Source of the DNA: an uncultured Granulicatella sp.
Lineage (GTDB): Bacteria; Bacillota; Bacilli; Lactobacillales; Aerococcaceae
DNA length: 9,852 nucleotides
NCBI GenBank assembly: GCA_938017885.1
Contig: CALIJD010000191.1
Coordinates: 1-9,852, forward strand
Direction of reading: 5' to 3'
In this document: positions 1-7,154 of the stretch, one piece after another
Layout: each line of letters starts with the position of its first letter
How positions within the stretch are numbered: position 1 is the stretch's first letter
Translations under genes and position numbers: made by a program
Notes under the pieces: model-generated
Seen by the model: only the letters and a program-made list of their open reading frames with translations
What the model was told of the DNA's origin: nothing
Database searches by the model: none

Positions 1-377
1 GCTTCGGCTGGAGCTAATTGTTGACGACGTAAGTTTGCTTTTACACGCGCTATTAATTCTCGGTTTGAGAAAGGTTTTGTTACGTAATCGTCTGCACCTA
101 ATTCCAGACCTAAAACTTTATCAATTTCAGAATCTTTAGCCGTTACCATGATAATAGGAACATGACTTGTTTTACGAATTTCACGACAAACTTCTAATCC
201 ATCAATTTTTGGTAGCATTAAGTCCAAAATGACTAAATCTGGATTTTTTTCATGAAAAGCAGCAAGTCCTTCTTCGCCATCAAATGCGGTGATGACTTCA
301 AAGCCTTCTTTTGAAAGACTAAACTTGACGATGTCTGAGATTGGTTTCTCATCATCTACAACTAAGATTTTCTTCAT
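1..377 (-). CDS. walR: WalR (YycF) two-component response regulator, partial (N-terminal receiver domain)
   Basis: This is the DNA-binding response regulator of the essential WalKR (YycGF) system, which in Firmicutes controls cell-wall hydrolases and peptidoglycan turnover. The window holds the first 125 codons; the C-terminal winged-helix DNA-binding domain lies beyond base 1. The visible part is a complete receiver domain: it starts [10 protein letters not shown], with the acidic pair D8/D9, the phospho-acceptor D52 in VILDLMLP, T79 in [12 protein letters not shown], and K101 in DDYVTKPFS. The stretch [24 protein letters not shown] and the ending [10 protein letters not shown] are characteristic of WalR rather than of OmpR-type regulators in general. 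An AAAGGAAG ribosome binding site at about 384-391 supports the start at 377. It lies 27 bp downstream of purA with no terminator between them, and I see no promoter of its own. Confidence 0.93.
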   Translation of the reverse strand, partial: MKKILVVDDEKPISDIVKFSLSKEGFEVITAFDGEEGLAAFHEKNPDLVILDLMLPKIDGLEVCREIRKTSHVPIIMVTAKDSEIDKVLGLELGADDYVTKPFSNRELIARVKANLRRQQLAPAE

Positions 378-404
378 ATCAATCTTCCTTTACTCTATTC
401 TTTT

Positions 405-1694
405 TTATGCCCAAACACTTTCTAAAATGTTAGTTTGTTCTCTATCTGGTCCTACTGAGAAAGTAGAAATGCGAACGCCGACTAATTCTGAAATACGACG
501 TACATAGTTACGTGCATTTTCAGGTAGTTCTTCTAGTGAACGGCATCCTGTAATATCTTCATTCCAACCTGGTAATTCTTCATAGACTGGTTCACATTGT
601 CCTAATTCGACTAAGCTTGCTGGGTAATGGGAAATTTCTTCTCCATTTGGCTTACGGTAAGCTACACAAATTTTCACTGTTTCGAGGCCTGTCAAAACAT
701 CAATACTGTTTAAGCTTAAGTTTGTAATGCCTGATACACGTTTAGAGTGACGCATTACTACACTATCGAACCAACCAACACGTCTTGGACGCCCAGTGGT
801 TGTACCGTATTCGCGTCCGACTTCACGAATACGTGAGCCGATTTCATCGAATAATTCTGTTGGGAAAGGTCCATCCCCTACACGAGAAGTGTACGCTTTA
901 CATACCCCAACCACTTTATTGATTTTTGAAGGTCCAACACCGCTACCAATCGTTACCCCACCAGCTACTGGGTTAGAAGAAGTTACAAATGGGTATGTTC
1001 CTTGGTCGATATCCAGCATAACCCCTTGTGCCCCTTCGAATAACACACGTTTTCCTTGGTCTAATGCATCATTTAAAATGACAGAAGTGTCGCAAACGTA
1101 TTGTTTAATTTGTTGTCCATATGCATAGTACTCTTCGAAAATCTCATCGAACTCGATTGGTTCTGAATCGTACATTTTAGTAAAGAGACGATTCTTTTCC
1201 GCTAAGTTGATTTTTAGACGTTCAGCAAACACTTCTCTATCGAGTAAGTCTGCCACACGAATCCCAACACGAGCAGCCTTATCCATATAGCAAGGTCCAA
1301 TCCCTTTATTTGTTGTCCCAATTTTGTTGTCGCCTTTTGCTTCTTCTTGTAATTGGTCTAGGCGAATATGGTATGGCAAGATGACATGCGCACGGTCTGA
1401 AATACGTAAGTTATCAGTAGTCACATTTCTTTCATGTAAATATGCAAGTTCTGTAATGAGAGATTTTGGATTTAAAACAACCCCATTTCCAATCACACTA
1501 ATTTTTTCTGGTGAAAAAATACCGGATGGAATTAAATGAAGTTTATAAGTGACCCCATTAAACTGAATGGTATGCCCTGCATTGTCGCCCCCTTGATATC
1601 GAGCGATTACTTCTGCATTTTCACTGAGGAAATCTGTAATTTTACCTTTTCCTTCGTCTCCCCATTGTGTTCCAACAACTACTACTGATGACAT
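405..1694 (-). CDS. purA: Adenylosuccinate synthetase
   Basis: PurA joins IMP and aspartate using GTP to make adenylosuccinate, the first committed step from IMP to AMP, in the cytoplasm. The 429-residue protein has the usual family length. It begins [18 protein letters not shown], giving the GTP-binding loop at residues 8-18 with catalytic D13; H41 lies in GGDNAGHT, and both match the catalytic Asp/His numbering known for the E. coli enzyme. Further signatures are [10 protein letters not shown] (127-136), the aspartate/IMP loop [11 protein letters not shown] (298-308) and the C-terminal SVGPDREQT (412-420). The frame is open for 21 more codons upstream to 1757, but that extension runs into dnaB, whereas 1694 has a good ribosome binding site (AAGAGGTG, about 1701-1708) and the canonical N-terminus. 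The gap to the dnaB stop is only 31 bp, so it is probably transcribed with dnaB. I see no PurR-type operator in that gap. Confidence 0.97.
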   Translation of the reverse strand: MSSVVVVGTQWGDEGKGKITDFLSENAEVIARYQGGDNAGHTIQFNGVTYKLHLIPSGIFSPEKISVIGNGVVLNPKSLITELAYLHERNVTTDNLRISDRAHVILPYHIRLDQLQEEAKGDNKIGTTNKGIGPCYMDKAARVGIRVADLLDREVFAERLKINLAEKNRLFTKMYDSEPIEFDEIFEEYYAYGQQIKQYVCDTSVILNDALDQGKRVLFEGAQGVMLDIDQGTYPFVTSSNPVAGGVTIGSGVGPSKINKVVGVCKAYTSRVGDGPFPTELFDEIGSRIREVGREYGTTTGRPRRVGWFDSVVMRHSKRVSGITNLSLNSIDVLTGLETVKICVAYRKPNGEEISHYPASLVELGQCEPVYEELPGWNEDITGCRSLEELPENARNYVRRISELVGVRISTFSVGPDREQTNILESVWA

Positions 1695-1700
1695 TTGACG

Positions 1701-1708
1701 CACCTCTT
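1701..1708 (-). promoter_or_regulatory. purA ribosome binding site that decides the start codon
   Basis: On the minus strand this reads AAGAGGTG, six bases before the ATG at 1694. It supports translation from 1694 rather than from the ATG at 1757, which lies inside dnaB in another frame and would give an atypical 21-residue N-terminal extension. Confidence 0.8.
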
Positions 1709-1725
1709 CTATTTTTTTAATTTTA

Positions 1726-3111
1726 CTATGCCATTGGAGCTCTTTGCTGAATTTCATCTGGCACTAAATTTGTAAACTTATTAAATTCTTTCATGAAGTT
1801 CAATTCAACCGTTCCACGTGGACCGCTACGGTTTTTCTCAATAATGACTTCAATGGTACTATTTGGCTCCACTTCTGGAACATGTCCATTTTCATCTGGC
1901 TCTTGACGATAATAATCATCACGATATAAGAACGCTACGATATCCGCATCTTGCTCGATAGATCCAGATTCACGAATATCCGACATGATTGGTCGCTTAT
2001 CTTGACGTTGTTCCACTCCACGAGATAATTGAGAAAGTGCAATAACTGGAACCTTTAATTCCTTCGCTAATTTTTTCAAATTACGAGAAATTTCAGAAAC
2101 CTCTTGTTGACGGCTCTCTTTTCCGTTTCCTTCGATCAATTGTAAGTAATCAATCACTACTAAGCCAAGATTATTTCGCTCTTGTTTCAAACGACGACAT
2201 TTCGCACGAATCTCTGACACACGAATTCCTGGAGTATCATCAATATAAATAGGAGCTTCAGCAAGGACCCCTGTCGCCACGAAATATTGCGTATATTCCT
2301 CATCAGTCAATTTCCCTGTTTTCAAATGTCCTGCATTAATGCTCGCATGAGAACAGATAATCCGTTCTACTAAAGACTCTGCCCCCATTTCAAGACTGAA
2401 AATCGCAACTGTTTCATTCAAATTAACCGCAACGTTCTTAGCAATGTTTAATACAAAAGCCGTCTTCCCGACAGAAGGACGTGCTGCTAAAATAATTAGC
2501 TCATCAGCATGAAGTCCAGAAGTCATTCGATCCAAACCAATGTACCCTGTAGCAATTCCTGTAACTTCTCCATTATTTTTGGAGCGCTCTTCAAGACTTT
2601 CATATGCATCATGTAAAACATCGCGGATTGGAATGAATCCAGCTTTATTACGACCTTCAGACACAGAAAGAATATCTCTTTCAGCAGTATCTAAAACATT
2701 TGCAATTGTTTCATCTTCTTGGTACGCATTTTTTACAATATTCGTCGATGTTTTAATTAACTTACGACGAGTTGATTTTTCTAAAACAATTTGAGTGTAA
2801 AATTCTACGTTGGCTGCTGTCGGAACTTTATCAAGAAGCTCAATAATACCTGCTTCTCCACCCACATTTTCAATTTGATTCTTCTGCCTTAATTTTTCTG
2901 AAACGGTGATTGGATCGATCGCTTCCGAATTTTGATTTAATTCAATCATCGCGGCAAAAATCAATTGATGAGCAACGCGATAAAAATCATCGGGGACAAG
3001 GAACTCCATGACCGAAATAATCGAGTCTTGTTCCAAAAGAATTGAACCCAAAACGGCCTCTTCTGCCTCTAGATTTTGTGGCGGAACTAAATTTGGATAT
3101 AGTTCTTCCAT
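1726..3111 (-). CDS. dnaB: Replicative DNA helicase DnaB (B. subtilis DnaC)
   Basis: This is the hexameric ATP-driven helicase that unwinds DNA at the replication fork and recruits primase. The 461-residue protein has the standard two-part layout. An N-terminal helical domain (about 10-110, including [15 protein letters not shown] and the [12 protein letters not shown] stretch) is followed by a linker and a RecA-like ATPase domain from about 180. Walker A is ARPSVGKT (210-217), Walker B is [10 protein letters not shown] (317-326), QLSRGVEQR (361-369) and [14 protein letters not shown] (377-390) are the family motifs, and [11 protein letters not shown] (425-435) carries the expected arginine finger (R428). 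No intein interrupts it. The start at 3111 has an AAAGGGTG ribosome binding site at about 3117-3124. In B. subtilis the gene is called dnaC and also follows the gdpP and rplI homologues. Here a terminator separates it from rplI, so it probably heads its own unit with purA and walR. Confidence 0.97.
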   Translation of the reverse strand: MEELYPNLVPPQNLEAEEAVLGSILLEQDSIISVMEFLVPDDFYRVAHQLIFAAMIELNQNSEAIDPITVSEKLRQKNQIENVGGEAGIIELLDKVPTAANVEFYTQIVLEKSTRRKLIKTSTNIVKNAYQEDETIANVLDTAERDILSVSEGRNKAGFIPIRDVLHDAYESLEERSKNNGEVTGIATGYIGLDRMTSGLHADELIILAARPSVGKTAFVLNIAKNVAVNLNETVAIFSLEMGAESLVERIICSHASINAGHLKTGKLTDEEYTQYFVATGVLAEAPIYIDDTPGIRVSEIRAKCRRLKQERNNLGLVVIDYLQLIEGNGKESRQQEVSEISRNLKKLAKELKVPVIALSQLSRGVEQRQDKRPIMSDIRESGSIEQDADIVAFLYRDDYYRQEPDENGHVPEVEPNSTIEVIIEKNRSGPRGTVELNFMKEFNKFTNLVPDEIQQRAPMA

Positions 3112-3155
3112 TCAAACACCCTTTCTACTAAAAATAGCCATAAAAATACAGTTTC

Positions 3156-3184
3156 ATTGTATCACAAAACACCCTAATAAAACA
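3156..3184 (-). promoter_or_regulatory. Candidate dnaB promoter (good -10, poor -35)
   Basis: The minus strand carries TACAAT at 3156-3161, five of six matches to the -10 consensus, about 45 bp before the dnaB start codon. The hexamer 17 bp upstream (TGTTTT, 3179-3184) matches the -35 consensus poorly. Because a terminator closes the upstream rplI unit at 3253-3283, a promoter is expected in this 186-bp gap, and this is the best candidate I found. A regulator could be needed to compensate for the weak -35. Confidence 0.4.
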
Positions 3185-3222
3185 GAAGATTGGGCTCAAA
3201 ATAAAAGATAACTTAATTAATT

Positions 3223-3238
3223 TGTGATTTTTATCACA
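3223..3238. promoter_or_regulatory. Perfect TGTGA-N6-TCACA palindrome, Rex or Crp/Fnr-type operator candidate
   Basis: The sequence TGTGATTTTTATCACA is a perfect inverted repeat with six-base arms around TTTT. It fits the TGTGA-N6-TCACA consensus shared by Crp/Fnr-family proteins. With its flanking bases it also fits TTGTGA-N6-TCACAA, the Rex redox-repressor box, except at the last position. It lies between the rplI terminator and the candidate dnaB promoter, centred roughly 80 bp upstream of the predicted transcription start. The match is visible in the sequence; which regulator binds it, if any, is inference. Confidence 0.4.
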
Positions 3239-3246
3239 TGTTTTGT

Positions 3247-3283
3247 AAAAAGAAAGAGACTATCCAAGTGGGATAATCTCTTT
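3247..3283 (-). terminator. Rho-independent terminator of the gdpP-rplI unit
   Basis: Read on the minus strand, AAAGAGATTATCC pairs with GGATAGTCTCTTT around the five-base loop CACTT, a 13-bp stem with a single G-U wobble. The run CTTTTT follows. It begins about 14 bp after the rplI stop codon. The plus strand also has a T-rich stretch after the hairpin, so it could work weakly in both directions. Confidence 0.9.
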
Positions 3284-3297
3284 TCTAATTTTTATCT

Positions 3298-3750
3298 TTA
3301 TTGAGCGACGATATTCACTGTCATAATCGCTTGAACATCATGGTGTAATTTAACAGGGACACGAGTGTATCCTAGCGCACGAATTGGAGCTGCTAATTCG
3401 AATTTGCGACGATCAAGTTCTACATTAAAAGTTTTATTGAATTCTTCCGCAATTTGTTTTGCTGGAATTGCTCCGAACAAACGTCCATCTTCGCCTGCTT
3501 TAGCTTTAATGGTAACTACTGTTTCTTCGCGTTCTAGGAACTCTTTTAATTCTTTGGCTTTAGCTAATAATTCAGCATTATGTTTTTCTTCGGCTTTCTT
3601 TTGTCCTGATAAAGTCGCAAGGTTTGCTGAAGTAGCTTCCTTTGCAAAACCGTTCTTAATTAAGAAATTTTGTGCATAACCATCAGCTACATTTTTAACT
3701 TCGCCTTTTTTACCTTTGCCTTTTACATCTTTTAAGAAAATTACTTTCAT
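3298..3750 (-). CDS. rplI: 50S ribosomal protein L9
   Basis: L9 is a large-subunit ribosomal protein that binds 23S rRNA near the base of the L1 stalk and helps maintain the reading frame. The 150-residue product is the normal length. The N-terminal domain has the L9 signature [21 protein letters not shown] and [17 protein letters not shown] long lysine- and glutamate-rich connecting helix follows (about 45-75), then the C-terminal domain including [12 protein letters not shown] (85-96) and the ending [20 protein letters not shown]. The start at 3750 has a strong AGGAGGAAG site (about 3755-3763) placed in the 15-bp gap after the gdpP stop, so the two genes are almost certainly on one transcript. 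A strong terminator follows. Confidence 0.97.
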   Translation of the reverse strand: MKVIFLKDVKGKGKKGEVKNVADGYAQNFLIKNGFAKEATSANLATLSGQKKAEEKHNAELLAKAKELKEFLEREETVVTIKAKAGEDGRLFGAIPAKQIAEEFNKTFNVELDRRKFELAAPIRALGYTRVPVKLHHDVQAIMTVNIVAQ

Positions 3751-3765
3751 GTTTCTTCCTCCTAA

Positions 3766-5793
3766 TTATAAGTTAATTTCACTACCAATTTCTTCAATGA
3801 CTTGAATTAATTGGCGGATTGCATCTTCAATCGTGATATCCGATAACTGAGTAGCAGCATTCGATAAATGTCCGCCCCCACCCATTTTTTCCATTATACG
3901 TTGGACGTTCTTATTTCCAAGACTGCGCGCACTAATTCCAATACGGCCATCATTCCGTTTAGTTACAACAAATGAGGCATCAATGTTTTCCATCGACAAC
4001 ATCATATCGGCCGTTTGTGCTGCAACGACGGTAGGATAAACGGTATTTTCTTCTCCGCGAACAATTCCGACATTGTTAGGAAGCATTTCGAGTGAATTTA
4101 ACAAATGACTTCGCATTAAATACGTATCTACATTTTCTTTTAATAATCGTTGGATAAGGATTGTATCCGCACCAACGGATTTCAAATAACTAGCCGTATC
4201 AAAGGTACGAGACCCTGTACGAAGAGTGAAATTACGCGTATCTACAATAATACCAGCAAGCAATGTGGTGGCTTCGATTGGCTGAATTTTTTCAGCTTCT
4301 TCAGATTGATATTCTAGCAATTCTGTAATCAATTCACCAACAGATGAAGCATACGGTTCAATATAAACCAAGTCAGGATTTTCAGGGAATTCCTCTCCAC
4401 GACGGTGATGGTCGATAACAACTAGTTTATTCGCCTTTTTAACAATAGACGGAGCAGCACACAGGGAAGGCTTACTTACATCGACAATAATAACAAGTGT
4501 ATTTTCAGTTATTAATGCTTCTGCCATTTCTGGATTTACAATAGCAGAAGAGAGAAGTTCATCTTTTTTAATCACTTCTATCAATTTCTTAATATCATGC
4601 GAATACTGCTCTGGATTTGTAACAATCCAAGAGGTTTTACCGTGCATTTTAGCGATTCTTCGAATACCTAAACATCCACCAATACTATCCATATCTGGAT
4701 ATTGGTGGCCCATAACCATTACTTGATCCGCTTCTGCAATAAGGTTTTCTAACGCTTGAGAAACCATGCGAGAACGCACTCTTGTACGTTTTTCTAGCGG
4801 GTTGCTCTTACCACCATAGAAGCGAGTTTCTTCGTTTTTAGAACGTACAACGACTTGGTCACCGCCTCGTCCTAAGGCTAAATCAAGGTTATCTTGCGCA
4901 AATTTAGCGATTGCACCATAATCCATCTCTTCTTGAGTATCATCTGCATATGAGAACCCCATACTTACTGTTAGTGGGGTATTTTGTTGAGCTGTTGTCT
5001 CACGGACACGGTCTATAATCTCAAATTTCGTTTTTTCAAGTTCAGAAAGGATGTTTTTATCTAAAAATGCAACAAAACGGTCTGAACTAACACGTTTTAA
5101 GTAGATATTATTATGATTGGCCCAGCTAGTAAGCTGATTCGTCACGAAGTTATTCAAGTTTGATTTCTTACGGTCGCTCAACGATTGAGAGACTTCAGCA
5201 AAATTATCGACGAAAATCTGTCCAAATACAGGCCTTTCGTCTAAATACGTTTCTTTAATTAACGCATATTCCGTAATATCCATCATGTAAAGCATTCCAA
5301 TATCGTTATGGTAGACTGTTTGGAAGTATTTATCTTTCCAATGGACTACATTATCATAATCATCATCAAGATTTTTTACAATATTAGCTAAATCTGGATC
5401 AATTACTTCGAGTCTAAACCCTAATAGTTCTTTGCGTTCGAAATACTTTTGCAGATAAGGATTAATCCATTGAATTTCTCCATTTTCATCTAGTAAAAGC
5501 ATTCCTATTGGCATTTTGATTGAGGCATCTTGCGAACCTTTATTGATTTTATACGATAAGTTTGTTACATAATGATTCGTTTCCTGAATAATGTAGTTTG
5601 CGAACGAATAGAGGAGTATTCCTAATAAAATAACAAATAAAGTAAGGATAAGGCCCATCCATATATTCATTACGTATGCCAAAACCAGCATACAGAGAAT
5701 AATTGCTATAAATGAGAATCCGTATTTCTTCATTGTTTCACTTTTAAGAAATGTCGGTAAAGCCTTAATATGTTCTTTTAGGCTTTTCTTCAT
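3766..5793 (-). CDS. gdpP: GdpP (YybT) membrane-bound cyclic-di-AMP phosphodiesterase
   Basis: GdpP hydrolyses the second messenger c-di-AMP to pApA, and so affects potassium and osmolyte balance, cell-wall stress and beta-lactam tolerance in Firmicutes. All expected parts of the 675-residue protein are visible. Two membrane helices (about 26-43 and 46-67) are followed by a PAS-like domain (about 95-170, GMLLLDENGEIQWINPYLQKYF). A degenerate GGDEF domain (about 185-318) ends in ALGRGGDQVVV, where the active GGDEF signature is lost as is usual in this family. The DHH phosphoesterase domain carries GHQYPDMDSIGG (H363, D367, D369), VDVSKP (D438), the DHH motif at 461-463 and IIVDTRNF (D518). The DHHA1 domain carries GGGGHLSNAA (638-647). 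The metal ligands appear intact, so it should be active. The start at 5793 has a GAAGGTG site at about 5800-5806. It heads a unit with rplI. Confidence 0.97.
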   Translation of the reverse strand: MKKSLKEHIKALPTFLKSETMKKYGFSFIAIILCMLVLAYVMNIWMGLILTLFVILLGILLYSFANYIIQETNHYVTNLSYKINKGSQDASIKMPIGMLLLDENGEIQWINPYLQKYFERKELLGFRLEVIDPDLANIVKNLDDDYDNVVHWKDKYFQTVYHNDIGMLYMMDITEYALIKETYLDERPVFGQIFVDNFAEVSQSLSDRKKSNLNNFVTNQLTSWANHNNIYLKRVSSDRFVAFLDKNILSELEKTKFEIIDRVRETTAQQNTPLTVSMGFSYADDTQEEMDYGAIAKFAQDNLDLALGRGGDQVVVRSKNEETRFYGGKSNPLEKRTRVRSRMVSQALENLIAEADQVMVMGHQYPDMDSIGGCLGIRRIAKMHGKTSWIVTNPEQYSHDIKKLIEVIKKDELLSSAIVNPEMAEALITENTLVIIVDVSKPSLCAAPSIVKKANKLVVIDHHRRGEEFPENPDLVYIEPYASSVGELITELLEYQSEEAEKIQPIEATTLLAGIIVDTRNFTLRTGSRTFDTASYLKSVGADTILIQRLLKENVDTYLMRSHLLNSLEMLPNNVGIVRGEENTVYPTVVAAQTADMMLSMENIDASFVVTKRNDGRIGISARSLGNKNVQRIMEKMGGGGHLSNAATQLSDITIEDAIRQLIQVIEEIGSEINL

Positions 5794-5819
5794 TCTTGCA
5801 CCTTCTTTCTCTATAGCTT

Positions 5820-5848
5820 ATTTTACCATAGTTTTGGCCCCTCGTCAG
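5820..5848 (-). promoter_or_regulatory. gdpP-rplI promoter (extended -10)
   Basis: On the minus strand CTGACG (5843-5848) is followed after 17 bp by TAAAAT (5820-5825). A TG one base before the -10 makes an extended -10 element. The predicted start lies about 20 bases before the gdpP start codon, giving a very short leader. The -35 ends 11 bp from the first parS site, so a bound ParB would sit directly against RNA polymerase here. Confidence 0.72.
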
Positions 5849-5859
5849 TTCTCTAAAAT

Positions 5860-5875
5860 TGTTTCACGTGAAACA
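5860..5875. promoter_or_regulatory. parS: parS site 1 (ParB/Spo0J centromere-like site)
   Basis: TGTTTCACGTGAAACA is an exact match to the bacterial consensus TGTTNCACGTGAAACA, bound by ParB (Spo0J), which loads SMC and organises the origin region for segregation. The perfect palindrome extends to 24 bp (5856-5879), and with a one-base bulge the symmetry continues through 5850-5884 (CTCTAAA on one side, TTTAGAG on the other). No T-run follows on either strand, so it is not a terminator. It lies in the gap between the rpsR terminator and the gdpP promoter. The origin-side gene set around it agrees with the usual clustering of parS near oriC. Confidence 0.95.
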
Positions 5876-5901
5876 ATTTAGAGAGAGGGTAGGGGTACAA
5901 A

Positions 5902-5917
5902 TGTTTCACGTGAAACA
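5902..5917. promoter_or_regulatory. parS: parS site 2 (ParB/Spo0J centromere-like site)
   Basis: This is a second exact copy of TGTTTCACGTGAAACA, within a 20-bp perfect palindrome (5900-5919). Its centre lies 42 bp from that of site 1, close to four turns of B-form DNA, so both ParB dimers would face the same side. The spacer between the sites is G-rich on the plus strand and shows no gene. Confidence 0.95.
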
Positions 5918-6008
5918 TTCTTTTATATGTATTCGATTTTTTATAATGATACTGCTTTAATCTAAACAAATAAAAATTGACTTTTAATAGGATACACCTT
6001 TATAAAAC

Positions 6009-6040
6009 AAAAAAGGATTGAGAAAATCTCAATCCTTTTT
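6009..6040 (-). terminator. Rho-independent terminator of the rpsF-ssb-rpsR operon
   Basis: Read on the minus strand, AAAAGGATTGAGA pairs with TCTCAATCCTTTT around a three-base loop. This is a perfect 13-bp stem followed by a T-rich tail. It starts within 10 bases of the rpsR stop. The plus strand also has a five-T run after the stem, so the element may be bidirectional. Confidence 0.92.
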
Positions 6041-6045
6041 GTTAA

Positions 6046-6288
6046 TTAGTCAACTGTTGTAAATGGTAATAATCCCATGATACGAGCACGTTTGATTGCA
6101 ACAGTTAAAGTACGTTGGTGTTTAGCACAAGTACCTGTTACACGACGTGGTAAGATTTTACCTTTTTCAGAAATGTAACGTTTTAATAATTCTACATCTT
6201 TGTAATCAATGTAGTCTACGTGGTTTGCACAGAAGTAGCAAACTTTTTTACGACGGCGTTGACCGCCACCTCTACGTTGTTGAGCCAT
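6046..6288 (-). CDS. rpsR: 30S ribosomal protein S18, zinc-ribbon (C+) form
   Basis: S18 binds as a heterodimer with S6 to the central domain of 16S rRNA on the platform of the small subunit. The 80-residue product has the basic N-terminus [15 protein letters not shown], then the conserved core [28 protein letters not shown] and [13 protein letters not shown]. It carries C17 and C20 (CYFC) and C54 and H57 (CAKH), a set of potential zinc ligands. As I recall, the B. subtilis, Staphylococcus and Streptococcus proteins lack the full set. An AAAAGGAGGA ribosome binding site at 6296-6305 fixes the start. It is the last gene of rpsF-ssb-rpsR, 22 bp after ssb, and is followed directly by a terminator. 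Confidence 0.97.
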   Translation of the reverse strand: MAQQRRGGGQRRRKKVCYFCANHVDYIDYKDVELLKRYISEKGKILPRRVTGTCAKHQRTLTVAIKRARIMGLLPFTTVD

Positions 6289-6310
6289 TATGGTATCCTC
6301 CTTTTAAACT

Positions 6311-6808
6311 TTAGAATGGTAAATCATCATCTGAAATGTTGATTGTCTCTCCATTACTTAAGAATGGATCAGACATTCCACCACCGAATGATGAAGTAGG
6401 AGTGTTAAATTGATTAAAGTTATTCGTTTGATTTTGTTGGAATCCACCTTGTGAGCTTTGATCATTTGCAGGGCGTTGTTCAGTAACATTACGTGATTCT
6501 AATAATGAGAAGTTCTCAGCTAGCACTTCAGTCACATAAACTTTTTGGCCTTGTTGGTTATCATAGCTACGAGTTTGAATACGTCCTTCAATTCCTACTA
6601 GTGAGCCTTTACGAGTGAAATTCGCAAAGTTTTCTGCAGCTTTACGCCACATCACGCAGTTGATAAAGTCTGTTTCACGTTCACCGTTTTGGTTTTGGTA
6701 ACGACGATCAATTGCAATAGTGAAGCTCGCATAAGCAGTTCCGTTTGAAGTATAACGTAAATCAACGGCACGTGTTAAGCGTCCAACTAATACAACATTA
6801 TTAATCAT
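6311..6808 (-). CDS. ssb: Single-stranded DNA-binding protein
   Basis: SSB coats single-stranded DNA during replication, repair and recombination and recruits partner enzymes through its C-terminal tip. The 165-residue protein starts MINNVVLVGRLTRAVDLRYT, typical of the OB-fold domain (about 1-107, including DFINCVMWRKAAENFANFTRKGSLVGIEGRI split across strands). A low-complexity Gln/Asn/Phe/Gly linker follows (about 110-155), then the acidic tip SDDDLPF at 159-165 that binds partner proteins. The start at 6808 has a TGAAAGGAGT site at 6818-6827. It sits between rpsF and rpsR, the standard Firmicutes arrangement. No separate promoter or competence (cin-box) element is visible in the 46-bp gap to rpsF, so expression should follow the S6 promoter. 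Confidence 0.97.
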   Translation of the reverse strand: MINNVVLVGRLTRAVDLRYTSNGTAYASFTIAIDRRYQNQNGERETDFINCVMWRKAAENFANFTRKGSLVGIEGRIQTRSYDNQQGQKVYVTEVLAENFSLLESRNVTEQRPANDQSSQGGFQQNQTNNFNQFNTPTSSFGGGMSDPFLSNGETINISDDDLPF

Positions 6809-6854
6809 TTAATTCTTACTCCTTTCAAGATTTTTGTTTACTTACAATAAACAA

Positions 6855-7154
6855 TTATGCTTCTAATTTAACGATCATGTGACGTAAGATGTCATTGTTG
6901 ATTTTCGCTAAACGGTCGAATTCATCGATTGCAGCAGCATCTTCAGCAGTGATGTTCACTAAGTGATAGATACCTTCTTGGAAATCTTTAATTTCGTATG
7001 CAAAACGACGTTTCGCCCAGTCTTTAGATTCAACAACAACTGCTCCGTTGTCTGTTAAAACAGCATCAAATCTTGCAACCAATTCAGCTTTAGCAGCTTC
7101 ATCGATGTTTGGACGGATGATATATAAAATCTCGTATTTTGATGTTTGACTCAT
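6855..7154 (-). CDS. rpsF: 30S ribosomal protein S6
   Basis: S6 pairs with S18 on the small-subunit platform. The 99-residue product is the normal length for Firmicutes. It has the S6 fold signatures [13 protein letters not shown] near the N-terminus, the conserved [23 protein letters not shown] segment (split at about 46-68) and the terminal [14 protein letters not shown]. The start at 7154 has a near-perfect AAGGAGGTGA site (7161-7170). That site can also pair with an upstream leader segment, which suggests translational control. It is the first gene of rpsF-ssb-rpsR. Confidence 0.97.
   Translation of the reverse strand: MSQTSKYEILYIIRPNIDEAAKAELVARFDAVLTDNGAVVVESKDWAKRRFAYEIKDFQEGIYHLVNITAEDAAAIDEFDRLAKINNDILRHMIVKLEA

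Noticed and set aside
1695..1757. A 21-codon N-terminal extension of purA (start at 1757).
   Set aside because: The canonical PurA N-terminus with its own ribosome binding site begins at 1694, catalytic residue numbering then matches D13/H41, and the extension overlaps the 3' end of dnaB in another frame.
1811..1826. A partial parS-like sequence containing CCACGTGG inside dnaB.
   Set aside because: It differs from the ParB consensus at several positions, including the right arm, and encodes the conserved GPRGTV segment of DnaB, so the resemblance is explained by coding.
5977..6006. Plus-strand promoter-like sequence TTGACT-N18-TATAAA.
   Set aside because: The predicted start falls inside the terminator hairpin at 6009-6040 and the strand leads only into the antisense of rpsR and ssb. 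In AT-rich intergenic DNA such matches occur by chance. An antisense RNA is possible but unsupported.
5794..6045. A replication origin or small gene in the parS-containing intergenic region.
   Set aside because: I see no cluster of DnaA boxes (TTATCCACA), no AT-rich unwinding element with boxes, and no open frame with a ribosome binding site; the region is accounted for by the gdpP promoter, two parS sites and the rpsR terminator.
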